Shown here piece after piece: positions 1-6,602 of a DNA stretch of 32,792 nt. Below the pieces are notes generated by a model. That model did not search any database, was not told the origin of the DNA, and saw only the letters and a program-made list of their open reading frames with translations. The translations under genes were made by a program, and so were the position numbers. The stretch spans positions 1-32,792 of the forward strand of contig CASGED010000139.1 of the NCBI GenBank assembly GCA_949300425.1, in the 5' to 3' direction. Position 1 is the first letter of the stretch; every line of letters begins with the position of its first letter. The stretch is from an uncultured Bacteroides sp. GTDB taxonomy: Bacteria; Bacteroidota; Bacteroidia; Bacteroidales; Bacteroidaceae.

Positions 1-218
1 CGCTCAGCCTTGATTTTCCCTGCCACCTGCATGGCGTGGGCGTTCTGTTGCTTGTCAATCGGTGTCTGTTCCGGCACAAGGTACAATCCGAGGGATTCAA
101 CCTTGCGTACCCCTTTCACATAGACATCGAGATACAGGCTCATGTTTCCGTTTGCCAACTTGCGCTTGCGGATGCGCACAGGCTCTTTTACCTTTTGTAC
201 TTTCTTCGGTCGTGCCAT
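1..218 (-). CDS. Tyrosine recombinase/integrase, N-terminal fragment cut by window edge
   Basis: Seen: reading leftward from ATG at 218, 72 codons stay open to base 1. The protein begins MARPKKVQKVKEPVRIRKR and continues with a basic, beta-rich stretch (MSLYLDVYVKGVRKVE, around residues 26-41, then LGLYLVPEQTP). This is the arm-type DNA-binding domain found at the N-terminus of Bacteroides site-specific integrases; the SAM-like and catalytic domains (R...HxxR...Y) would lie outside the window. Such enzymes integrate and excise conjugative or mobilizable elements, and usually sit at one end of the element near its attachment site. A matching promoter lies upstream at 279-313. The family call rests on the N-terminal domain only. 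Whether the gene is intact cannot be seen. Confidence 0.75.
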   Translation of the reverse strand, partial: MARPKKVQKVKEPVRIRKRKLANGNMSLYLDVYVKGVRKVESLGLYLVPEQTPIDKQQNAHAMQVAGKIKAE

Positions 219-278
219 GCTCTTTTCCCTTTCTTTGATTTGGTTTCAACAGGAGGATTTTCCTCTGTCTTGCGAGGG

Positions 279-313
279 CAAAATTAACAATTAAATCTGT
301 TACGCGCAACAAA
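279..313 (-). promoter_or_regulatory. Predicted promoter of the integrase
   Basis: On the minus strand TAATTTTG (279-286) fits the Bacteroides -7 consensus TAnnTTTG exactly. A TTTGTTG stretch at 307-313 lies 20 bases upstream, close to the usual 19-base spacing of the -33 box. The predicted transcript starts near 272, giving a leader of about 55 bases before the ATG at 218. Confidence 0.45.
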
Positions 314-328
314 TATGCAACAAAATAT
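306..328. repeat. Tandem direct repeat upstream of the integrase
   Basis: GCAACAAATAT (306-316) is followed directly by GCAACAAAATAT (317-328), two copies that differ by one A. It overlaps the integrase -33 region. It could be a binding site for the integrase or an excisionase, or part of an attachment region, but nothing here proves that. The rest of 219-528 holds only promoter-like A/T-rich sequence and no gene. Confidence 0.4.
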
Positions 329-478
329 CGTTAAAACTATGGCATTCTATGCTATTTAGGCCAAAACAGGAAAATTATATAAGAACCTAATATAATGCGC
401 TTTATATTGATTTCCTTTCCGATTTTATGCCTTTATTTTCACTATTAGAACCCTATACTTCGTACTTTTGCATTTTTC

Positions 479-511
479 GTTTAGAGTTCCTAAGTGTATT
501 TTATATTTTTG
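479..511 (+). promoter_or_regulatory. Candidate promoter of the AAA ATPase remnant
   Basis: TATTTTTG at 504-511 matches TAnnTTTG, with a weak TTTA element at about 480-483 in the -33 position. The ATG at 529 lies 17 bases downstream. A second exact -7 match (TACTTTTG, 463-470) lies upstream. The promoter has probably outlived the gene. Confidence 0.35.
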
Positions 512-528
512 CAGAAAATAGCTTGTCT

Positions 529-1042
529 ATGGAAATAATCGAACGCCCCAAGTATCTCAACCATATCCTATCTTTGTTGGGTAGAGATATGATAATCATC
601 CTTGTCGGCCAGCACCGTGTCGGCAAAAGTTATATGCTCAAACAATTGCAAAATTGGCTTCAAACCCATAGAAGCACAGCCAATGTCGTATATATCAATA
701 AGGAACTCCATGCGTTCAAGAGTATTCTCTCGACCGATGATTTAACAGAACTATAAATACTATTTTGCGGATCACGGCCTGCGCAACCTGCTTTGCGGGT
801 TTAATCTGCGTGGCAGTATCGAGAAAGTGATGGAGAATGTCATCTTTCACCACCTTGTTACGCAAGGATTCAAGGTGACGATCGGCATCCTCCGAAGTGG
901 TGAAATAGACTTCGTAGCCACACGTGGAGAACAGACACTCTATGTACAGGCTGTGTATCTGCTCGCTTCCGAAGATACCATCACAAGAATATTCGGCAAC
1001 CTGCGCGGCATACGGGACAACGGGGACGTGAAACATCCGTGA
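529..1042 (+). pseudogene. AAA-family ATPase with DUF4143 domain, internally deleted
   Basis: Two pieces of one protein lie in different frames. The first (529-756, 75 codons plus stop, from MEIIERPKYL) has a Walker A motif GQHRVGKS at about residues 22-29 and ends at TAA 754-756. The second runs in frame 2 from about 752 to 1042 (YKYYFADHGLRNLLCG onward) and is the C-terminal nuclease-like DUF4143 part, with GEIDFVATRGEQTLYVQ. Walker B and the rest of the ATPase domain are absent, so I infer a deletion of about 200 or more codons at 745-757 that also shifted the frame. The extreme C-terminus is also replaced after IRDN. The longer open frame from 427 has an unlikely N-terminal extension; 529 is the family-like start. 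Intact relatives are putative ATPases of unknown role, common and decaying in Bacteroides. Confidence 0.8.
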
Positions 1043-1446
1043 AGGATGTACCTTTCACAGCATTCAATTCAAAATCAAGCGGTTGGGGATGCCGTGAAGG
1101 CGTGAAACTTACATCGGAGAGATTGGTGTAGAGGGTGAAACACACAGTCTTTCCGGTACAGACACGGCTTGTTATCAAGCGGCCAAATTACGTTTAATCA
1201 GAAGGCCGCTCCCATTTAATGGGACGGGACGGCACATTAAATGAGAAGTGATGGGAGATTAAATGATAATTCAGCGGGATGATTTCAGTCCCCCGAAGGG
1301 GTCTTTCGTGCTCATTTATCACATAAATTTAGAATGCGACAAAGAATTAAGAATAAAGTTTTGTTATTTGATCTATTTTTTGTAAATTGCGCACATAAAA
1401 AGTAATTATTTTACCTATAATTAACCAATTAATAATCTTGTGAACC
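1043..1446. other. Non-coding stretch with several short repeat families
   Basis: No supportable gene. GTGAAAC or CCGTGAAGG words recur at 1028-1034, 1037-1045, 1092-1100, 1102-1108 and 1135-1141. A second family follows: GTTTAAT 1192-1198, CCCATTTAATGGG (near-palindrome) 1211-1223, CATTAAATG 1235-1243 and GATTAAATGA 1257-1266. A small C5-GAA-G4 hairpin (1290-1301) followed by TCTTT could be a weak terminator for rightward transcription. The A/T-rich end (1321-1446) carries the promoter of the protease gene. The stretch looks like the junction of a mobile element or its remains. Confidence 0.55.
1359..1390 (+). promoter_or_regulatory. Candidate promoter of the protease-serpin operon
   Basis: TTTTG (1359-1363), then exactly 19 bases, then TAAATTGC (1383-1390). 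The -33 box and spacing fit the Bacteroides consensus; the -7 box is imperfect. The start of transcription would be near 1396, leaving a leader of about 50 bases before ATG 1447. No promoter is visible in the 39 bases between the two genes, so both are probably transcribed from here. Confidence 0.45.
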
Positions 1447-2751
1447 ATGAAAAAGTTTTTCTTGGGTGCAATATCGTTGCTGATAGCAAGCGCATGTACA
1501 AATGACGAGTATGTAATGGAAAACATTAGTAACTCTTCTACAGAGACTTGCATGACAAGAAGCATGAATGAAGTATTGCAGATTGCGAGCAATGCTACCC
1601 AACTTCTTCAGAATGCTAACACTCGATCGGTGACTCGTACCGTAGACCCGACTGCGACACAATATGTTATTGCTCCAAGTACCAGAAGTTCCGGAGGGAA
1701 TGATACCTTATTATATATAGTGAACTATGCGGATGGGCAAGGCTTTGCCGTGGTGGCAGCCAATAAGCAAGCAGAAGGACTGTTAGCGGTAGTCGAAAAA
1801 GGTTCATACGGAATGGATGGGGAATATTATACGGAAAATCCCGGATTTACAGTCTTTATGGAACAAGCTCAGGAGTATGCGAAAACACTATCGCTTAAGA
1901 CGGGAAATAATTCGGGTGGTGAATTAGTATTAACTGAACATAAATTGGTACGTGATACTACATATTTAAATAAAATAGAGCCAATGGTAAACGTACGTTG
2001 GGGACAAACTGGTATTGAAGGGAAATATTGCCCGAATAAAGTTGCGGGATGTTCGAATGTCGCAATGGCACAAATTATGTCTTATTTTCAATATCCTCTT
2101 AGTATAAATATTAATTATCCAGATGCTTCTGTAACATCGCAATATCTAAATTGGTCAGCTATCAAGGAACATGAAGTTGTTGATATATACCAAGAATGTA
2201 ATGCAACGTATGACACCCACGAGGCAATTAGCCAACTTTTGCGCCAATTAGGATATATGAATAATAGTTCTTATATAACAAATCCTAATAAAACTATGAC
2301 TTATGATAATAATGTAAGAATTAGTTTTTCTCAGTTAGGGTATAATGTCTCCAGTAGTTTAATTAGTTATAATAATCAAGATATAGAAACGCTTTTAGCT
2401 AATGGAAGTCTGTTATACATGCGAGGCAATCACAAAGATAAAGAAACTGGAGAAGAAATGGGACATGCATGGGTTGCGGATGGCATACATAAAGTAAGTG
2501 TTCATTCTACGGAATGGACTCGCCCGATGGGACAATTAGGCTGGACATTAACAATAGATTACGGAACTCAAACTACTGAATATTTGCATTATAATTGGGG
2601 ATGGGATGGTAATTGTAATGGTTTCTTCGTAGCAGGTATTTTCAATCCTAACAGCGGTAGTAACTATGACAACAATAAGAATTGGTTTTACCGCAATACT
2701 TCCGATTACAATTTCACAACAAGCATACAGTATTTTACTGTAAGTAGATAG
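1447..2751 (+). CDS. C10-family (streptopain-like) cysteine protease, lipoprotein
   Basis: 434 residues. A lipoprotein signal peptide ends in the lipobox IASAC, so Cys17 should be lipidated; the mature N-terminus CTNDEY has the acidic patch that marks surface lipoproteins in Bacteroidetes. Residues about 35-135 look like the Spi/propeptide domain of C10 zymogens (TLLYIVNYADGQGFAVVAANK). The catalytic domain follows, with nucleophile Cys202 in VAGCSNVAMAQIMSYFQYP, general base His340 in MGHAWVADG, and Asn383-Trp384 in HYNWGWDGNCNG. This is the full C10 set, so the enzyme should be active after removal of the propeptide. The domain from about 1900 on is visibly richer in A/T than the genes to the right, suggesting transfer. 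C10 enzymes (SpeB, Bfp of B. fragilis) cut host proteins and are often on mobile DNA with an inhibitor gene alongside; here that neighbour is a serpin. Confidence 0.9.
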   Translation: MKKFFLGAISLLIASACTNDEYVMENISNSSTETCMTRSMNEVLQIASNATQLLQNANTRSVTRTVDPTATQYVIAPSTRSSGGNDTLLYIVNYADGQGFAVVAANKQAEGLLAVVEKGSYGMDGEYYTENPGFTVFMEQAQEYAKTLSLKTGNNSGGELVLTEHKLVRDTTYLNKIEPMVNVRWGQTGIEGKYCPNKVAGCSNVAMAQIMSYFQYPLSININYPDASVTSQYLNWSAIKEHEVVDIYQECNATYDTHEAISQLLRQLGYMNNSSYITNPNKTMTYDNNVRISFSQLGYNVSSSLISYNNQDIETLLANGSLLYMRGNHKDKETGEEMGHAWVADGIHKVSVHSTEWTRPMGQLGWTLTIDYGTQTTEYLHYNWGWDGNCNGFFVAGIFNPNSGSNYDNNKNWFYRNTSDYNFTTSIQYFTVSR

Positions 2752-2790
2752 AGACAATACTCTTATCACTAATCATTAAATAGTAGAATT

Positions 2791-4032
2791 ATGAAAAAAT
2801 TAATGTTCGCATGTGCCGCTACGCTAAGTATGGTAGCGGCCTGCCAGAATGACGAAGGGGTAAACAACAAGGTACCGAAAGAGTACAAGCCCATTGAACT
2901 GACAGAAGCGCAAACCCGCATGGCTTCCGAGAGCACGGACTTCGCTTTTCGCTTTTTCCAAACAGCCAGTGAGGTATTGGGGAAAGAAGAACAGAACAAG
3001 AATAAGCTGATACTGTCGCCCGTCAGTGCATCGTATGCACTCTCCATGGCAGCCAACGGAGCAGAGGGGGCGACACTGACCGAACTGATCGAAGTGCTTG
3101 GCTTTTCCGGTTTCAGCATTGACGAAATCAACGCTTACAACCAAAAGTTGGTGCAGGAACTGGTGCAACAGGACAATACAACCCTGCTTAGCATGGCCAA
3201 CTCATTGTGGCTGTTAGATGATTTCCAAGTGCTAAGCACTTACCGGAATGCCTTGAAAAAGAACTACGATGCCGAGGTACGGAGAGAGGAACGAGCAAAA
3301 GCTAAAGATGCCATCAATGCTTGGTGTGCCGACAAAACGAACGGCTGCATTCCGGATTTTTTGAAAGATGACCCGGAAGGGAAAGCCCTGTTGCTGAATG
3401 CGCTTTACTTCAAAGGATTATGGGCAGAACCTTTTGATAAAGGTCTGACCCAGAACGAACTGTTTACCAACGAAGACGGTACGCAAACGGAAGTCGCCAT
3501 GTTGAACCGGCAATCCGGTTACTTACTTGCGCAAAACGACTTGTATGCCACGGTGCGCCTACCCTACGGTAATGGTGCGTTCGCCTTGCAGGTGATATTA
3601 CCGCAGGAAGGTGTGTCGTTGGCGCAATGTATCGAAGCCTTGAACGGTGCAAGTTGGAAAGCCTTGCAGGAAAGCATGATGTGGAAAGAAGTGGACGTGA
3701 AACTTCCTAAATTTACCATTGAAGATTACCAAAACAGCTTGATTAGGGTGCTGATGGCTATGGGCGTTCAAGAAGCGTTCCGTAATTCAGCCGATTTCAG
3801 TAAAATGGCGAATAAGGATTTGATGATAAGTTCCGTGGATCAATCTGTCTATTTCAGGCTGGATGAAGAAGGAACGGAAGCGGCTGCGGTAACAGGAATA
3901 GGAATGTCACAAGCGCTTCCCCAAAACCCCTATGGTGTGTATGAATTCCACGTTGACCGTCCTTTCCTCTTCCTGTTGACGGAGAAGAGCACGGATAGTG
4001 TACTGTTTATGGGGCAGGTTACGGGATTCTGA
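2791..4032 (+). CDS. Serpin-family protease inhibitor, lipoprotein
   Basis: 413 residues, full serpin length. The signal peptide ends in lipobox VAAC with lipidated Cys18; the mature start CQNDEG resembles that of the protease upstream. Serpin landmarks: LILSPVSASYALSMAANGA (s6B/hB), LLNALYFKGLWAEPF (s3A), and the C-terminal FHVDRPFLFLL. The reactive-centre hinge, residues 359-367 (EEGTEAAAV), fits the inhibitory consensus, so the protein should trap proteases by loop insertion. Counting as in alpha-1-antitrypsin, P17 is Glu359 and P1-P1' is Ala375-Leu376. Serpins usually inhibit serine proteases, though some inhibit cysteine proteases. The gene is 39 bases after the protease and most likely co-transcribed, which suggests control of the partner, protection of the producer from it, or defence against host proteases. 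It ends in tandem stops TGA TAA. Confidence 0.92.
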   Translation: MKKLMFACAATLSMVAACQNDEGVNNKVPKEYKPIELTEAQTRMASESTDFAFRFFQTASEVLGKEEQNKNKLILSPVSASYALSMAANGAEGATLTELIEVLGFSGFSIDEINAYNQKLVQELVQQDNTTLLSMANSLWLLDDFQVLSTYRNALKKNYDAEVRREERAKAKDAINAWCADKTNGCIPDFLKDDPEGKALLLNALYFKGLWAEPFDKGLTQNELFTNEDGTQTEVAMLNRQSGYLLAQNDLYATVRLPYGNGAFALQVILPQEGVSLAQCIEALNGASWKALQESMMWKEVDVKLPKFTIEDYQNSLIRVLMAMGVQEAFRNSADFSKMANKDLMISSVDQSVYFRLDEEGTEAAAVTGIGMSQALPQNPYGVYEFHVDRPFLFLLTEKSTDSVLFMGQVTGF

Positions 4033-4062
4033 TAATGTGTGCCCCTAAAAAGGAAATAAAAG

Positions 4063-4104
4063 AACCGCCTGCCTTCTGCGAATGTTCCGCAAAGACAGGC
4101 GGTT
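4063..4104 (-). terminator. Terminator between convergent serpin and aminotransferase genes
   Basis: AACCGCCTG (4063-4071) pairs perfectly with CAGGCGGTT (4096-4104), with a further short pairing inside the loop. Leftward transcripts leave the hairpin into a T-rich run (complement of 4045-4062), so it fits best as the terminator of the aminotransferase operon. It may also serve the serpin operon, although the sequence on that side is less T-rich. Confidence 0.7.
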
Positions 4105-4140
4105 GGTATATAAAACAGGAAAAGACTTCAAAAAGAGGTC

Positions 4141-5334
4141 TTACTTCAGGGCGGCCAAAGCCTCCTTGATGCGGCGGATGGCCTCAACAATGTTTTCATC
4201 GCTCGTGGCGTAACTCATGCGGATGCAGTCGGGCGCGCCGAAAGACGTACCGCCTACGCAAGCCACATGACCGACTTCAAGCAGATACATGGCCAGGTCG
4301 TCCGATGTATTGATGACACGGTCGCCGGCACGCTTACCGAAGTAGTAGCTGCATTTTGGGAAGAGGTAGAAGGCTCCTTCGGGCACGTTCACTTCCAGAC
4401 CGGGAACTTCCTTGGCTAACTTCACGATGAGGTCGCGGCGGCGTTGGAAGGCCTGACGCATTTCTTCCACCGGAACCTGGGTACCGGTGTAGGCAGCTTC
4501 GGCGGCTTTCTGCGATACGGAGCAGGGACCGGACGTGTATTGACCTTGCAGCTTGTTCACGCCTTTCACAATCCACTCGGGCGCGGCAATGAAACCAATG
4601 CGCCAGCCCGTCATGGCATACGCTTTGGACACGCCGTTGACAATAACCGTGCGCTCTTTCATCGCAGGAATCTGGGCAATGCTGTGATGACGGCCTATAT
4701 AATTAATGTGCTCGTAGATTTCATCGGCAATGACAATGACCTGCGGATGCTTCTCCAATACGGCGGCGAGGCCGGCCAATTCTTCGGCACTGTAGACGGA
4801 GCCGGTCGGGTTGGACGGAGAGCAAAGAATCAACGCTTTGGTCTTAGGCGTGATGGCGGCCTCCAGCTGGTCGGGCGTTATCTTGAAGTCTTGCTCGATG
4901 CCGGCGGTTACAATGACCGGTTTGCCTTCGGCCAACTTCACCATTTCCGGATAGCTCACCCAATAGGGAGCAGGCACGATGACTTCATCGCCCGGATTGA
5001 CAAGTGCCAAGATGGTGTTGCACACCGACTGCTTGGCACCGTTGGCACAGGAGATTTGAGCGGCTGTATAGTCCAGACCGTTTTCATTCTTCAGTTTCGC
5101 TACAATGGCGTTGCGCAACGCGGGATAACCGGCCACGGGCGAATAGCGCGAATAGTTTTCGTCGATGGCTTTCTTGGCCGCTTCTTTGATGTGGTCGGGC
5201 GTGTTGAAGTCCGGCTCACCCACACTCAGGTTAATTACATCCACGCCCTGTGCCTTCAGTTCGGCACTCTTTTGGGACATGGCCAGCGTCGCGGACGGCG
5301 ACAGGCTGTTCAAACGATCGGATAATTGGTTCAT
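4141..5334 (-). CDS. aspC: Class I aminotransferase, aspartate aminotransferase type
   Basis: 397 residues, a normal length for the subgroup Ib aspartate aminotransferases. PLP-binding residues are all visible: Asn175 in SPSNPTG, Asp204 and Tyr207 in ADEIYEH, the Schiff-base Lys237 in NGVSKAYAMTGWRIG, and Arg245 in the same motif. It should move the amino group between aspartate (or a related amino acid) and 2-oxoglutarate, in the cytoplasm. Exact substrate range cannot be read from sequence; related enzymes also act on prephenate or aromatic amino acids. It is the last gene of a leftward operon after the permease and ribBA, with a 40-base gap to ribBA that contains a duplicated 13-base sequence. 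Confidence 0.88.
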   Translation of the reverse strand: MNQLSDRLNSLSPSATLAMSQKSAELKAQGVDVINLSVGEPDFNTPDHIKEAAKKAIDENYSRYSPVAGYPALRNAIVAKLKNENGLDYTAAQISCANGAKQSVCNTILALVNPGDEVIVPAPYWVSYPEMVKLAEGKPVIVTAGIEQDFKITPDQLEAAITPKTKALILCSPSNPTGSVYSAEELAGLAAVLEKHPQVIVIADEIYEHINYIGRHHSIAQIPAMKERTVIVNGVSKAYAMTGWRIGFIAAPEWIVKGVNKLQGQYTSGPCSVSQKAAEAAYTGTQVPVEEMRQAFQRRRDLIVKLAKEVPGLEVNVPEGAFYLFPKCSYYFGKRAGDRVINTSDDLAMYLLEVGHVACVGGTSFGAPDCIRMSYATSDENIVEAIRRIKEALAALK

Positions 5335-5343
5335 CTTTCTATT

Positions 5344-5370
5344 ATTTACAAATTACCATTTACAAATTAC
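5344..5370. repeat. Tandem A/T-rich repeat in the aminotransferase leader
   Basis: ATTTACAAATTAC occurs perfectly at 5344-5356 and 5358-5370, a period of 14 bases. It belongs to a family of 7-base-period repeats found in leaders of several genes in this window (12964, 14433, 19159, 21824). Confidence 0.7.
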
Positions 5371-5374
5371 TTAT

Positions 5375-6589
5375 TCATTTGTTGAAGTGCAACGTGTGTC
5401 CCATACGCTCCTTCTTGGTGCGCAGGTAGCGTTCATTATACGGATTGGGAGTGATTTCAATGGGCACGTTTTCGGTGATTTCCAATCCGTAGGCCTCCAG
5501 CCCCACACGCTTCACGGGATTGTTGGTCAGCAGGCGCATCTTGTGTACGCCCAACTCACGAAGGATTTGCGCCCCTACGCCATAATCGCGCTCGTCCGCC
5601 AAATGTCCCAAGCAGATGTTGGCGTCTACGGTGTCCATGCCGTCCTCCTGCAGCTTATAGGCTTTCATCTTCTCCATCAGTCCGATGCCGCGGCCTTCCT
5701 GATTCAGGTAGACCACCACTCCTTTGCCCGCCTGTTCAATCATCTGCATGGCCTTGTGCAACTGTTCTCCACAATCGCAACGCATGGAGCCGAGAATGTC
5801 GCCTGTAGCGCACGAAGAGTGGACACGCACCAAGATAGGCTCATCCGGCTCCCACGAACCTTTGAAGAGAGCCATGTGCTCCAGTCCGTTGGACTTCTGG
5901 CGGAATGCTATCAGGCGGAAATCACCGTAGGCGGTAGGCATGTGTACTTCTACCCCTTTCTCTACGATGGATTCTTGTTTTAAACGGTAGGCTATCAGGT
6001 CGCGGATGGAAATGAGTTTCAGCCCGTACTTGTCTGCCATCTGGCGTAACTCGGGCAGACGGGCCATGGTGCCGTCCTCGTTCATAATCTCCATCAGCGC
6101 ACCTGCGGGATAAAGTCCGGCCAAACGGCAGAGGTCAATCGTAGCCTCCGTATGTCCGGCACGGCGCAGCACGCCTTTCTCTTGGGCATAGAGCGGGTTG
6201 ATGTGTCCCGGACGGCCAAAGGTAGAGGGCGTTGAGGCCGGGTCGGCCAATGCCTGAATGGTAGCGGCACGGTCGGCGGCAGACACACCGGTGGTACATC
6301 CTTCCAGTTTGTCTATCGTGACGGTGAAAGGAGTGCCAAGTACGGAGGTGTTGTCCATCACCTGATGCGGCAAGTCCAGCTCCTTGCAGCGTGAGACGGT
6401 AATGGGTGCGCACAATACGCCACGGGCATGTATCAGCATGAAGTTCACTTTCTCAGGGGTGATTTTCTCGGCAGCGATAATCAGGTCGCCCTCATTCTCG
6501 CGGTCTTCGTCATCCACCACTATCACAAAGTTGCCGGCCTTGAATTCCTCAATGGCCTCTTCAATCGTATTTAGTCTTACGTTCTCCAT
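5375..6589 (-). CDS. ribBA: Bifunctional DHBP synthase / GTP cyclohydrolase II
   Basis: 404 residues with two fused enzymes of riboflavin synthesis. The N-terminal half (about 1-205) is 3,4-dihydroxy-2-butanone-4-phosphate synthase: [12 protein letters not shown] with Arg30, Glu31, Glu33 and Asp35, and AGHTEA with His146. The C-terminal half (about 210-404) is GTP cyclohydrolase II: zinc ligands Cys260, Cys271 and Cys273 in [15 protein letters not shown], and the active-site stretch [14 protein letters not shown]. Both active sites look complete, so the protein should make both riboflavin precursors, from ribulose 5-phosphate and from GTP. It starts 13 bases after the permease stop codon, so the two are co-transcribed. 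No FMN riboswitch is seen. Confidence 0.96.
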   Translation of the reverse strand: MENVRLNTIEEAIEEFKAGNFVIVVDDEDRENEGDLIIAAEKITPEKVNFMLIHARGVLCAPITVSRCKELDLPHQVMDNTSVLGTPFTVTIDKLEGCTTGVSAADRAATIQALADPASTPSTFGRPGHINPLYAQEKGVLRRAGHTEATIDLCRLAGLYPAGALMEIMNEDGTMARLPELRQMADKYGLKLISIRDLIAYRLKQESIVEKGVEVHMPTAYGDFRLIAFRQKSNGLEHMALFKGSWEPDEPILVRVHSSCATGDILGSMRCDCGEQLHKAMQMIEQAGKGVVVYLNQEGRGIGLMEKMKAYKLQEDGMDTVDANICLGHLADERDYGVGAQILRELGVHKMRLLTNNPVKRVGLEAYGLEITENVPIEITPNPYNERYLRTKKERMGHTLHFNK

Positions 6590-6602
6590 ACATTATAGGG
6601 TT

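Noticed and set aside
97-312. Minus-strand frame of 71 codons near the left end
   Set aside because: It is a shadow of the true integrase frame, which begins at 218 and stays open to base 1.
427-528. Earlier ATG for the ATPase remnant
   Set aside because: The extra 34 residues look random and the promoter-like sequence lies inside them.
1028-1301. Possible CRISPR array
   Set aside because: The repeated words are 7-10 bases, unevenly spaced, and no spacer-repeat regularity or cas gene is present.
4444-5325. Long plus-strand open frame (293 codons)
   Set aside because: It is antisense to the aminotransferase, whose PLP residues are all present, and the translation resembles no family.
5335-5374. 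FMN riboswitch upstream of ribBA or the aminotransferase
   Set aside because: The gaps are too short (13 and 40 bases) and no conserved riboswitch core is seen.
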